Shown here one piece after another: positions 34,823 to 42,923 of a stretch of 64,000 bases of DNA. The notes beneath the pieces are model-generated. The model worked only from the letters and a program-made list of their open reading frames with translations, was not told where the DNA came from and did no database searches. The first letter of the stretch is position 1. Each line of letters starts with the position of its first letter. Both the position numbers and the translations under genes were made by a program. Source of the DNA: Prevotella sp. UBA4268 (GTDB lineage Bacteria; Bacteroidota; Bacteroidia; Bacteroidales; Bacteroidaceae); assembly GCA_002395135.1 (NCBI GenBank), contig DGWC01000055.1, positions 73,501 through 137,500 of the forward strand. The letters run 5' to 3'.

Positions 34823-35974
34823 ATGTCATTAAAGAAATATATTGATAACATCAAGCCCAACTTCGAGCCGGAAGGTAGATTTCATGCTTTCCGCAGCATC
34901 TTCGATGGTTTTGAGACATTTCTCTTTGTTCCGAACACCACGGCAAAGAGCGGTGTGAACATTCACGATGCCATCGACTCGAAGCGCATTATGAGCATGG
35001 TTGTGATAGCATTGATGCCGGCCATGCTGTTTGGTATGTATAACGTAGGATATCAGAATTTCGCGGCTGCCGGAGCATTAGCCAGTGCCTCGTTCTTCGA
35101 GATTTTCTTCTATGGATTCTTTGCCGTGCTACCCAAGATTCTTGTGTCTTACATTGTTGGTCTTGGCATTGAATTTGCCTGGGCACAGTGGAAAGGTGAA
35201 GAGATTCAGGAGGGTTATCTTGTTTCGGGTATCATCATTCCGTTGATTATCCCGATTGGATGTCCGCTCTGGATGCTTGCGCTGGCATGTGCTTTCAGCG
35301 TGATTTTCTGCAAGGAGATTTTCGGAGGCACAGGAATGAACATCTTCAATCCTGCCATTGCCGCACGTATGTTCTTGTTCTTTGCCTATCCGTCGAAGAT
35401 GACAGGTGATCAGGTATGGGTGGCTCAAGATTCCATTTTTGGACTTGGCAACACGCTTCCAGACACCTTTACGGCAGCCACTCCGCTGGGTCAGATAGGG
35501 CAGGGCATCGCACCCAATGCAAGTGTTTGTGATATGATATGCGGTTTTATCCCTGGTTCCATCGGTGAGACCAGTGTGATAGCCATCGCTATCGGTGCAT
35601 TGATTCTGCTTTGGGCAGGTATTGCATCATGGCGCACCATGCTGAGCGTGTTCGTAGGCGGTGCTGTCATGGCACTCTTATTCCAGTCGACAGGACAGTC
35701 TATGACATGGTGGCACCATTTCATTCTGGGTGGTTTTGCTTTCGGAGCCGTGTTCATGGCTACCGATCCTGTTACTTCATGCCGCACGATGACGGGTCAA
35801 TACATCTATGGATTTATCATTGGTGCCATGGCCATTATCATCCGTGTGATGAATGCAGGCTATCCCGAAGGTATGATGCTGGCCATCTTCTTTGGTAACA
35901 TGATTGCTCCAACCATCGACCATTTCGTTGTGGAGCGCAATATTTCGAAACGCCAGAAAAGGTTGAAAGGTTGA
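34823..35974 (+). CDS. nqrB: Na+-NQR subunit B
   Basis: This integral membrane subunit has 383 residues and about ten helices. Like NqrC it carries an FMN bound covalently to Thr through a phosphoester, and the site corresponds to LPDTFTAATPLGQIG (T-A-A-T in place of the more usual S-G-A-T). It contributes to the sodium channel and the quinone site. GGTGMNIFNPAIAARMFLFF and FMATDPVTSCRTMTGQYIYG are conserved blocks. The last codons run into a short repeat (AGGTTGAAAGGTTGAAA), so the C-terminus Arg-Leu-Lys-Gly is repeat-derived. It lies 26 bp after nqrA. Confidence 0.95.
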   Translation: MSLKKYIDNIKPNFEPEGRFHAFRSIFDGFETFLFVPNTTAKSGVNIHDAIDSKRIMSMVVIALMPAMLFGMYNVGYQNFAAAGALASASFFEIFFYGFFAVLPKILVSYIVGLGIEFAWAQWKGEEIQEGYLVSGIIIPLIIPIGCPLWMLALACAFSVIFCKEIFGGTGMNIFNPAIAARMFLFFAYPSKMTGDQVWVAQDSIFGLGNTLPDTFTAATPLGQIGQGIAPNASVCDMICGFIPGSIGETSVIAIAIGALILLWAGIASWRTMLSVFVGGAVMALLFQSTGQSMTWWHHFILGGFAFGAVFMATDPVTSCRTMTGQYIYGFIIGAMAIIIRVMNAGYPEGMMLAIFFGNMIAPTIDHFVVERNISKRQKRLKG

Positions 35975-36000
35975 AAAATTAATTGTAAAGTTGAAAGATT

Positions 36001-36648
36001 ATGAGTAAACTAAATACCAATTCAAACGCGTACATTATTATATATAGTGCGGTTCTCGTGGTCATTGTGGCCTTCCTGCTCGCTTTCGTCTATCAGGCTT
36101 TGAAGCCGATGCAGGATGCCAATGTGGCACTCGATGTGAAGAAGCAGATTCTCTACTCGCTGAATATCCGCGGCTTGGACGGCCAGGAGGCTGAAGCAAA
36201 ATATGCAGAGGTGGTGCTTACAGAAGTGGAGAAAGACGGTGTGAAGTATTACGGCTGTAAGATTGATGGCCAGACTAAATATGTTTTACCGTTGAAAGGC
36301 ATGGGACTCTGGGGAGGTATCAGTGGCTTTGTCTCTGTTAATGATGACCTCAATACGATTTATGGTGCTTATTTCAACCATGAGAGCGAAACTGCCGGAC
36401 TGGGTGCAGAGATTAAAGATTCTCAGGCTTGGCAGGAGAAGTTCCAGGGAAAGAAGATTCTCGACGAAAATGGTAATGCTGCCATTGCTGTGGTGAAGAA
36501 GGTGGAGAATCCCGCCTCTGAGGTAGATTGTGTCACTGGTGCTACGCTTACCTCGAATGGCGTGAGCGATATGCTGCGTGACGGTCTGGTCAAAGGTGTG
36601 AAACTCTTACAAGCATCCGCAAACGAAACTAAAGCAGAGGAGGAGTAA
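36001..36648 (+). CDS. nqrC: Na+-NQR subunit C
   Basis: This 215-residue subunit has one N-terminal membrane helix (IIIYSAVLVVIVAFLLAFVY) and a periplasmic FMN-binding domain. The flavinylation motif is DCVTGATLTS with the FMN-accepting Thr at about 182. MGLWGGISGFVSVN and GAYFNHESETAGLGAEI are family-typical. ApbE is needed to attach the FMN and is not in this window. It is the third gene of the operon, 26 bp after nqrB. Confidence 0.96.
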   Translation: MSKLNTNSNAYIIIYSAVLVVIVAFLLAFVYQALKPMQDANVALDVKKQILYSLNIRGLDGQEAEAKYAEVVLTEVEKDGVKYYGCKIDGQTKYVLPLKGMGLWGGISGFVSVNDDLNTIYGAYFNHESETAGLGAEIKDSQAWQEKFQGKKILDENGNAAIAVVKKVENPASEVDCVTGATLTSNGVSDMLRDGLVKGVKLLQASANETKAEEE

Positions 36649-36652
36649 AACT

Positions 36653-37276
36653 ATGGCATTATTCAGTAAACAAAACAAAGAGGTTTTCACAAACCCGTTG
36701 AACATAGACCATCCGATACTTGGACAGGTGCTGGGTATTTGCTCGGCATTGGCTGTCACCTCGCAGTTGAAACCTGCCATCGTGATGGGTTTGGCCGTAA
36801 CGGTAATCACTGCTTTTTCAAATGTGATTATCTCTATAATCCGCAACACCATACCTAACCGCATCCGCATTGTGGTGCAATTGGTAGTTGTGGCAGCCCT
36901 CGTAACAATCGTCTCGCAGATTCTGAAGGCTTTCGCCTATGACGTGAGCGTTCAGTTGAGCGTGTATGTAGGTCTGATTATCACCAACTGTATTCTGATG
37001 GGACGTCTGGAGGCTTTCGCTATGCAGAATAAACCATGGCCGTCATTCCTTGATGGTGTGGGCAACGGACTGGGCTATGCGATGATTCTTGTCATTGTGG
37101 GTGCTGTCCGCGAGTTCCTCGGACGTGGTTCGCTCTTAGGCTTCCAGATTATTCCGGATGCCTGCTACGACTTGGGATATGTAAACAACGGTATGATGAC
37201 AATGCCAGCCATGGCACTGATTCTCGTAGGTTGTGTGATTTGGGTTCATCGTGCTTACTTTTATAAGGAGAAATAA
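36653..37276 (+). CDS. nqrD: Na+-NQR subunit D
   Basis: This integral membrane subunit has 207 residues and about six helices. NPLNIDHPILGQVLGICSAL opens the family, and VGLIITNCILMGRLEAFAMQ holds one of the conserved cysteines. NqrD and NqrE are homologous, insert in opposite orientations and together bind an iron centre at their interface. It lies 4 bp after nqrC and 3 bp before nqrE. Confidence 0.95.
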   Translation: MALFSKQNKEVFTNPLNIDHPILGQVLGICSALAVTSQLKPAIVMGLAVTVITAFSNVIISIIRNTIPNRIRIVVQLVVVAALVTIVSQILKAFAYDVSVQLSVYVGLIITNCILMGRLEAFAMQNKPWPSFLDGVGNGLGYAMILVIVGAVREFLGRGSLLGFQIIPDACYDLGYVNNGMMTMPAMALILVGCVIWVHRAYFYKEK

Positions 37277-37279
37277 GTT

Positions 37280-37906
37280 ATGGAACACGCAATAAGTTTA
37301 TTCTTCCGGTCGATATTCGTCGACAATATGATTTTCGCCTTCTTCCTCGGCATGTGTTCATACCTTGCCGTGTCAAAGACGGTGAAGACATCACTGGGCT
37401 TAGGCCTGGCAGTGACCTTTGTGCTTACTGTCACCGTTCCCGTGAACTATTTGTTGCAAACCAGGGTGTTAGGTCCCGACTGTCTGGTGGCAGGTGTTGA
37501 TCTTTCTTACCTGTCATTCATTCTCTTCATCGCCGTGATTGCAGGTATGGTGCAACTGGTAGAGATGACGGTCGAGAAATATTCACCGTCGCTCTATGCA
37601 GCCTTGGGTATATTCCTTCCGCTGATTGCCGTGAACTGCGCCATCATGGGTGCCTCGCTGTTTATGCAGCAGCGCATTCTGATGGATCCCTCTAATTCAC
37701 AGGCCATTACTTCTATCTGGGATGCCATTGTCTATGGCTTTGGTTCTGGTCTTGGATGGACACTGGCCATCGTGGCAATGGGTGCCATTCGCGAGAAGAT
37801 GCAGTTTAGTGATGTGCCCAAGCCCTTGCAAGGTCTTGGCATAGTATTTATTACCGTAGGACTGATGGCTATGGCCATGATGTGTTTCAGCGGACTTAAT
37901 ATATAA
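37280..37906 (+). CDS. nqrE: Na+-NQR subunit E
   Basis: This integral membrane subunit has 208 residues, is homologous to NqrD and inverted relative to it. [20 protein letters not shown] and [20 protein letters not shown] are typical of NqrE, and [20 protein letters not shown] contains the conserved cysteine. It is translated directly after nqrD with a 3-bp gap. Confidence 0.95.
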   Translation: MEHAISLFFRSIFVDNMIFAFFLGMCSYLAVSKTVKTSLGLGLAVTFVLTVTVPVNYLLQTRVLGPDCLVAGVDLSYLSFILFIAVIAGMVQLVEMTVEKYSPSLYAALGIFLPLIAVNCAIMGASLFMQQRILMDPSNSQAITSIWDAIVYGFGSGLGWTLAIVAMGAIREKMQFSDVPKPLQGLGIVFITVGLMAMAMMCFSGLNI

Positions 37907-37912
37907 TAAGGT

Positions 37913-39178
37913 ATGGGACAGTTTATAGCATATAGCATAGGAGTTTTCCTCATTGTAATACTCCTGTTGGTTGTTATCCTGCTCGTGGCCAAGAAGTATC
38001 TGAGTCCGAGCGGCAATGTGAACATCGAAATCAATGGCGACCGTACCATCAATGTACCTCAGGGCAACAATCTGATGGCAACGCTCAACGAGAATGGCAT
38101 CTTCCTGCCCAGTGCATGTGGCGGTAAAGCGTCGTGCGGACAGTGTAAGGTACAGGTGCTTGAGGGCGGCGGCGAGATACTTGATTCAGAAAAACCACAC
38201 TTCTCGCGCAAGGAAATCAAGAATCACTGGCGCCTTGGATGTCAGTGCAAGGTGAAAGGTGACTTGAAGATTCATGTCAACGAGTCTATTCTTGGCGTGA
38301 AGGAATATGAGTGTACGGTTATCAGCAATAAGAATGTGGCTACGTTTATCAAGGAGTTCAAGGTGCAATTGCCTAAGGGTGAGCACATGGACTTCATACC
38401 AGGATCGTATGCGCAGATTAAGATTCCGGCATTTACCATGGACTATGACAAGGACATCGACAAGTCGTTGATTGGCGTCGAGTATTTGCCGTCGTGGGAG
38501 AAATTCGGCCTCTTCCCATTGAAGTGTGTCAATCCTGAACCCACCATTCGTGCTTACTCCATGGCCAACTATCCGGCAGAAGGTGACGTGTTCATGCTCA
38601 CCGTGCGTATCGCTACGCCACCGTTCAAGCCCGACAAGAGTGGGTTTATGGATGTGAATCCTGGCATCGCATCATCTTATATCTTCTCGCTCAAACCAGG
38701 CGACAAGGTTATCATGAGCGGTCCGTTTGGCGATTTCCATCCTCACTTCGACTCGAAGCGTGAAATGATATGGGTTGGCGGTGGAGCCGGTATGGCACCA
38801 TTGCGTGCACAGATTATGCACATGACAAAGACACTGCATACCACCGATCGTGAGATGCACTACTTCTATGGAGCACGCGCACTCAACGAAGTGTTCTATC
38901 TTGACGACTTCCTTGGACTGGAGAAGGACTTCCCCAACTTCCATTTCCATCTGGCACTCGACCGTCCAGACCCCGCAGCCGATGCTGCAGGCGTGAAATA
39001 TACTCCGGGATTTGTTCATCAGGTGATGTATAACACATATCTGAAGGATCATGAGGCACCAGAAGATGTGGAATACTACATGTGCGGACCTGGTCCGATG
39101 TCAAATGCTGTTGTTCAGATGCTCGATTCCTTAGGCGTGGAGCCTGAAAGCATCATGTATGACAACTTCGGCGGATAA
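37913..39178 (+). CDS. nqrF: Na+-NQR subunit F (NADH-oxidising)
   Basis: NqrF accepts electrons from NADH. The 421 residues have an N-terminal membrane helix (about 6-28), a 2Fe-2S ferredoxin domain with cysteines in LPSACGGKASCGQCKVQV (69, 75, 78) and RLGCQC (110), and a ferredoxin-reductase region. That region holds the FAD motif RAYSMANYP, the NADH motif GGGAGMAPLRAQI and the terminal CGPGPM region, and ends in YDNFGG as usual. It is the last gene of the operon and is followed by a strong terminator. Confidence 0.96.
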   Translation: MGQFIAYSIGVFLIVILLLVVILLVAKKYLSPSGNVNIEINGDRTINVPQGNNLMATLNENGIFLPSACGGKASCGQCKVQVLEGGGEILDSEKPHFSRKEIKNHWRLGCQCKVKGDLKIHVNESILGVKEYECTVISNKNVATFIKEFKVQLPKGEHMDFIPGSYAQIKIPAFTMDYDKDIDKSLIGVEYLPSWEKFGLFPLKCVNPEPTIRAYSMANYPAEGDVFMLTVRIATPPFKPDKSGFMDVNPGIASSYIFSLKPGDKVIMSGPFGDFHPHFDSKREMIWVGGGAGMAPLRAQIMHMTKTLHTTDREMHYFYGARALNEVFYLDDFLGLEKDFPNFHFHLALDRPDPAADAAGVKYTPGFVHQVMYNTYLKDHEAPEDVEYYMCGPGPMSNAVVQMLDSLGVEPESIMYDNFGG

Positions 39179-39200
39179 GTCATCGTTTGACATATTTATA

Positions 39201-39239
39201 AAGCGAGGTAACGATTATTGCGCTACCTCGCTTTTTTTT
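39201..39239 (+). terminator. Terminator of the nqr operon
   Basis: AAGCGAGGTA (39201-39210) pairs with TACCTCGCTT (39224-39233), followed by a run of T. Confidence 0.9.
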
Positions 39240-39286
39240 ATGCCACTCGCTGATGTATGGTGTTCATTTAGCGATGACTAAGTATC

Positions 39287-39679
39287 TCAGAAAATCTGTT
39301 TAACTATCTGTGCTTGTTCACCTTCGAACATCAAGACGCTTGTAACGGGTTCGTATCTCAGTTGCTGGAATTGCAAGATTTGAAGAGCCATGAACGTGCC
39401 ATCGTCTGTTGAGCACAGTTCAACCATATAGTTCCCGTTTGGCACTGGTTTGGGGTGAAAATTTGTGATAGCCGCATTGAGATTGTCTGCATTTGAAGTA
39501 AGAATGCGCTTTAAACGGTCTCCATCTGCGGGTGAGTATTCTATAGTGCTTCCTCTTAATTCGCTGTTGGTGGGAAGATAGACAGCAGTGGTGCGCAAAC
39601 CGAACAGCGACTTGTTGATTCTGATACGATGATCATGACAGATGGTGTTCCACATCTGCATGTTTCTTATATTTGCCAT
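39287..39679 (-). CDS. Conserved-looking hypothetical protein
   Basis: This 130-residue protein starts at the ATG at 39679 (MANIRNMQMWNTICHD). An open extension to 39727 adds a basic, unlikely leader. Features are a short helical start, SLFGLRTTAVYLPTNSELRG, EYSPADGDRLKRIL and a Phe/Gln/Leu-rich end. No signal peptide, membrane helix, cysteine cluster or known motif is seen. Codon use looks like that of neighbouring genes. I do not recognise the family. Confidence 0.6.
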   Translation of the reverse strand: MANIRNMQMWNTICHDHRIRINKSLFGLRTTAVYLPTNSELRGSTIEYSPADGDRLKRILTSNADNLNAAITNFHPKPVPNGNYMVELCSTDDGTFMALQILQFQQLRYEPVTSVLMFEGEQAQIVKQIF

Positions 39680-39828
39680 TTTTGTTTTTTTTCTTTGTTT
39701 AACGATATGATAATACATATACCTCAAATTACTCCTGTTTCTTTTGCTGCTTGATTTCTTTGCACCAGAAACACGAGAACTTGGGTAATAATGATGTTCC
39801 TCCAGTCTTTACTATGGAAAACATGGTT

Positions 39829-40245
39829 TTAACAAAGAATTCGTCTCAGCGCAATGACATAATAAAAACGCGGAGACGAAAAACCAGTGCAGAGTCCCAC
39901 TTGACTTTGGCACAGGTATAAAGTAAGTGTTTTTGAAAGGATTGACGAATGGACAGATGCCCTCCATGTGTTGTGATTGTTAGGCTTTCCGCCATAGGAA
40001 GGGAGTATACGGGCTGGTCTGGATGACATTACCCGATGTGAGAATGGAGATGAGTATAGATTTGCACCTACAGGACTCTGAGGTTCTTCTGCTACGTCAC
40101 GAAACAATTTGTCGTGACGGCTCACCTGTCTTTTGTTACAATCTTCGCCACATGCCATGGTTTGCGCCTTGATTCCTGTTACAGAACCAAGGAAGTTGTA
40201 AAGCATGGATGCAACCAGCAACAGATGTAGCAATCCTCTCATCAT
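39829..40245 (-). CDS. Putative exported small protein of unknown function
   Basis: The 138-residue frame begins with a plausible signal peptide (MMRGLLHLLLVASMLYNFLG) and continues with a short Cys pair (MACGEDCNK) and a middle section rich in Ser, Arg, Pro and His (SSPFSHRVMSSRPARILPSY). It ends FYYVIALRRILC with a terminal Cys. I have an impression of similar C-termini on other small Bacteroidota hypotheticals but cannot verify it here. The unusual composition means a non-coding origin is not excluded. A minus-strand TACCTTTG box at 40304-40311 would drive it, divergent from mrp. Confidence 0.5.
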   Translation of the reverse strand: MMRGLLHLLLVASMLYNFLGSVTGIKAQTMACGEDCNKRQVSRHDKLFRDVAEEPQSPVGANLYSSPFSHRVMSSRPARILPSYGGKPNNHNTWRASVHSSILSKTLTLYLCQSQVGLCTGFSSPRFYYVIALRRILC

Positions 40246-40303
40246 GTAATACTTAAAGGTTTCTCAATGTTCGTCCAATCATAAAGTATCGTAAAAGATG
40301 ATG

Positions 40304-40351
40304 CAAAGGTAGTGAAAAAAAAGCATAATTGGATGAAAATACGTATCTTTG
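40304..40351. promoter_or_regulatory. Divergent -7 boxes of mrp (+) and the small exported protein (-)
   Basis: TATCTTTG on the plus strand at 40344-40351 is 19 bp before the mrp ATG. TACCTTTG on the minus strand at 40304-40311 serves the divergent gene. Neither has a clear TTTG at -33. Confidence 0.65.
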
Positions 40352-40370
40352 CACATAAAAAAACGAAGAA

Positions 40371-41489
40371 ATGACTTTATATCCTAAAATGATTATGGAT
40401 GCCTTGGCAACGGTAACGTATGCTGGCACCAAGAAGAATCTTGTAGAAAGCAGTATGGTGGCAGACACACCCAGTGTCTCAGCACCGCAGCATGAGGGCG
40501 AATCGTGGAAGGTAAAGGTGGTGCTTGAGTTTCCGCGCGACACCGATCCTTTCTTGAAATCCACTGTGAAAGCGGCAGAGGCTGCCATTAAGTATCATTG
40601 TGGAAAAGACGTTGATGTGGAAATCACGACGGCATTCAAGTCGAAACCTCGTCCCGAAGTGGGCCAGTTGCTGCCGGGAGTGAAGAACATCATTGCCGTG
40701 AGCAGCGGAAAGGGTGGAGTAGGCAAGAGCACTGTTGCCGCCAATCTTGCCATTGCGCTGGCCCGCTTGGGCTATCGCGTGGGGCTGCTGGATACAGATA
40801 TCTTCGGTCCGTCTATGCCCAAGATGTTCGGTGTGGAGGAAGTACGTCCGTATGCCGTACATGTGGACGGGCGCGACCTGATTGCCCCGATTGAGAAATA
40901 TGGTGTAAAACTGCTCAGTATCGGTTTCTTTGTGAATCCGCAGACGGCTACGCTTTGGCGGGGAGGCATGGCATCGAATGCCTTGAAGCAACTGATTGCC
41001 GATGCCGACTGGGGGGAACTCGACTATTTCATTCTTGACACGCCGCCGGGAACCAGCGATATCCATCTCACGCTCTTACAGACACTGGCCATCACTGGGG
41101 CTGTTATTGTGAGCACACCGCAGCAGGTGGCGCTTGCTGATGCGAGAAAGGGTGTTGACATGTATCGCAACGACAAGGTGAACGTGCCAATTCTCGGACT
41201 GATAGAGAATATGGCCTGGTTTACACCCGCAGAATTGCCCGAGAATAAGTATTATATTTTCGGCAAAGAGGGTTGCAAGCGACTGGCAGAAGAACTGAAG
41301 GTTCCGCTGTTAGCGCAGATTCCCATAGTGCAGAGCATCTGTGAGAGTGGTGATGAAGGTGCACCTGCTGCCCTTTCTTCAGATACCATGACTGGTATTG
41401 CCTTCATCAATCTGGCACAGGCAGTGGTCACTGTTACCAATCGTCGTAACAAGGAACTCGCGGCAACCAAGATTGTCGGCACCAAATAG
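40371..41489 (+). CDS. mrp: Mrp/ApbC-type P-loop ATPase, Fe-S cluster carrier
   Basis: This 372-residue cytoplasmic ATPase is thought to hold and transfer Fe-S clusters. An N-terminal MIP18-like (DUF59) region of about 95 residues includes VVLEFPRDTDPFLKST. The deviant Walker A AVSSGKGGVGKSTVAANLAI follows, then GLLDTDIFGPSMPKMFG, FILDTPPGTSDIHLTL and the C-terminal GLIENMAWFTPAELPENKYY. The C-x-x-C pair found at this last position in many Mrp proteins is absent, so cluster binding, if any, must use other residues. It has its own promoter, a very short leader and a strong terminator. Confidence 0.93.
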   Translation: MTLYPKMIMDALATVTYAGTKKNLVESSMVADTPSVSAPQHEGESWKVKVVLEFPRDTDPFLKSTVKAAEAAIKYHCGKDVDVEITTAFKSKPRPEVGQLLPGVKNIIAVSSGKGGVGKSTVAANLAIALARLGYRVGLLDTDIFGPSMPKMFGVEEVRPYAVHVDGRDLIAPIEKYGVKLLSIGFFVNPQTATLWRGGMASNALKQLIADADWGELDYFILDTPPGTSDIHLTLLQTLAITGAVIVSTPQQVALADARKGVDMYRNDKVNVPILGLIENMAWFTPAELPENKYYIFGKEGCKRLAEELKVPLLAQIPIVQSICESGDEGAPAALSSDTMTGIAFINLAQAVVTVTNRRNKELAATKIVGTK

Positions 41490-41529
41490 TTCGTTCCTTA
41501 GTTGAATTAGAGAACAGATTCATAAATAT

Positions 41530-41572
41530 AAAAGCATAGGTTTGGCTTTCCCGAACCTATGCTTTTTATTTT
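41530..41572. terminator. Bidirectional terminator between mrp and the exporter operon
   Basis: AAAAGCATAGGTTTGG (41530-41545) pairs with CCGAACCTATGCTTTT (41551-41566), followed by TATTTTTT on the plus strand and preceded by AT-rich sequence for the minus strand. Both arms contain the motif of the 22-bp arrays at 6214 and 53512. Confidence 0.88.
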
Positions 41573-41594
41573 TTGGGGGCACTGTTGCTGTATC

Positions 41595-42890
41595 TTATAC
41601 TGCGGGCATTCCTTGCTGGTTGCTTTCGTTGTTTCGCTTTTGTTTGATGGCAGCCGCCCGTTGCTTGAGAGTCTCCAGTCGCTCCAGGGCATGTCGGCGC
41701 GTGTGTATGATTTGATATCTGTAGACGGCGCAGGTGGCCAGGAAGTAGACCACCACTAATATCCACAGAGCCTGATACTCCTGTGCCACGTCCTGAAGGG
41801 TGGCCCCCATGCTGTTCATGCGTATGAAACCGCGAATGCCGAAGGTGCTTGGGAACAGCCATGAGAATCCCTGCCAGTAGCCGGGAATGCTGCTCTGCGG
41901 CCAGGATGCGCCACTTAGGAACATCAGAGGTACGGTGGCGAATACCACGAGGAGCATAACGTTTTCTCGATAGCGCACAATGCAACTTACAAACATGCCA
42001 AAGAAAATGCAGGCAAGTATGTAGGGCAGCATCAGACCAATGAGATCAGACGTGCGGAAGATGGATGTGAATCCGAAAATCTTAGGTATTACCAGTGTCA
42101 GATAGGCTGCTATCACTGCATAAATCATGAAATAGCATAGCGACTTGCCGAGTACGATGCGGAAAAGTCCGTTATAGTGGCGGCTGATAGGCACCAAGTC
42201 CTGATAGCGGTTGTTCTCACGCGCTGTTCCTGCAGAGAGGCCAATGCCGAGTACCAGCGTCTGCTGGATGATAAGCATCAGCACTGAGGGAATGATAAAC
42301 GAGCCGTAGCCGCCCGTAGGGTTGAAAATCTGCACTTCCTCGAATGCCAATGGTTGCGTGGTAATCTGGTCTTCGCGGTCGGTATGGTTGCCGCTGAGCG
42401 CTATTTGTATCTTTTCGTTCATCTGGGATGCCACTGCCTGTGCTGTCTGGTAGATGGCTTTGTAAGTGAGCATGAGGCTCATGTCGCAATACACGGCAAT
42501 GCTTGACTGTTGCATGCGGCCCAGACGGATATCAAAATCAGCAGGAACGAGCACGATGCCGTCAACAACTTGTTTCTGCACCAGGTCTTTTGCCTCGGTC
42601 ATATCGTTGCATTTGTAGGCCACTTTGGTGTCTGGCGAAGCATCGTACATGCGTATGAACTGCCGGCTTGTGGCGCTGTTGTTCATGTCAACCACCGCCA
42701 CAGGCACTTCTCTCACCACTTCGTTGTTGTAAGCCCACGAATAGAGCAGGGGATAGAGCAGCGGGACAAGGACGCAGAAGATGAGTACGCCCTCGTCTTT
42801 CACGGTGTTTGCCGTTTCCTTGGCCCAGATATAGCACATGTCGTGCAGTCCCTCGTTGATTTGTTTCCAAAAACCTTTGCTCTGATCCAT
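41595..42890 (-). CDS. ABC-2 type transporter permease (second permease)
   Basis: This 431-residue membrane protein has one N-terminal helix (VLIFCVLVPLLYPLLYSWAY), a large periplasmic loop (about 60-220, PVAVVDMNNSATSRQFIRMY) and five or more helices in the C-terminal half. This is the YhgE/YbhR layout of drug-export permeases. It ends in a charged Gln/Arg/Ala-rich cytoplasmic tail. It lies 33 bp after the first permease gene. With HlyD- and TolC-like partners it should export a hydrophobic compound or antimicrobial. No ATP-binding subunit is encoded in the cluster. Confidence 0.87.
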   Translation of the reverse strand: MDQSKGFWKQINEGLHDMCYIWAKETANTVKDEGVLIFCVLVPLLYPLLYSWAYNNEVVREVPVAVVDMNNSATSRQFIRMYDASPDTKVAYKCNDMTEAKDLVQKQVVDGIVLVPADFDIRLGRMQQSSIAVYCDMSLMLTYKAIYQTAQAVASQMNEKIQIALSGNHTDREDQITTQPLAFEEVQIFNPTGGYGSFIIPSVLMLIIQQTLVLGIGLSAGTARENNRYQDLVPISRHYNGLFRIVLGKSLCYFMIYAVIAAYLTLVIPKIFGFTSIFRTSDLIGLMLPYILACIFFGMFVSCIVRYRENVMLLVVFATVPLMFLSGASWPQSSIPGYWQGFSWLFPSTFGIRGFIRMNSMGATLQDVAQEYQALWILVVVYFLATCAVYRYQIIHTRRHALERLETLKQRAAAIKQKRNNESNQQGMPAV

Positions 42891-42923
42891 GGTGTTATGT
42901 TGTTCTGTTATCTTGTTTTCTCG

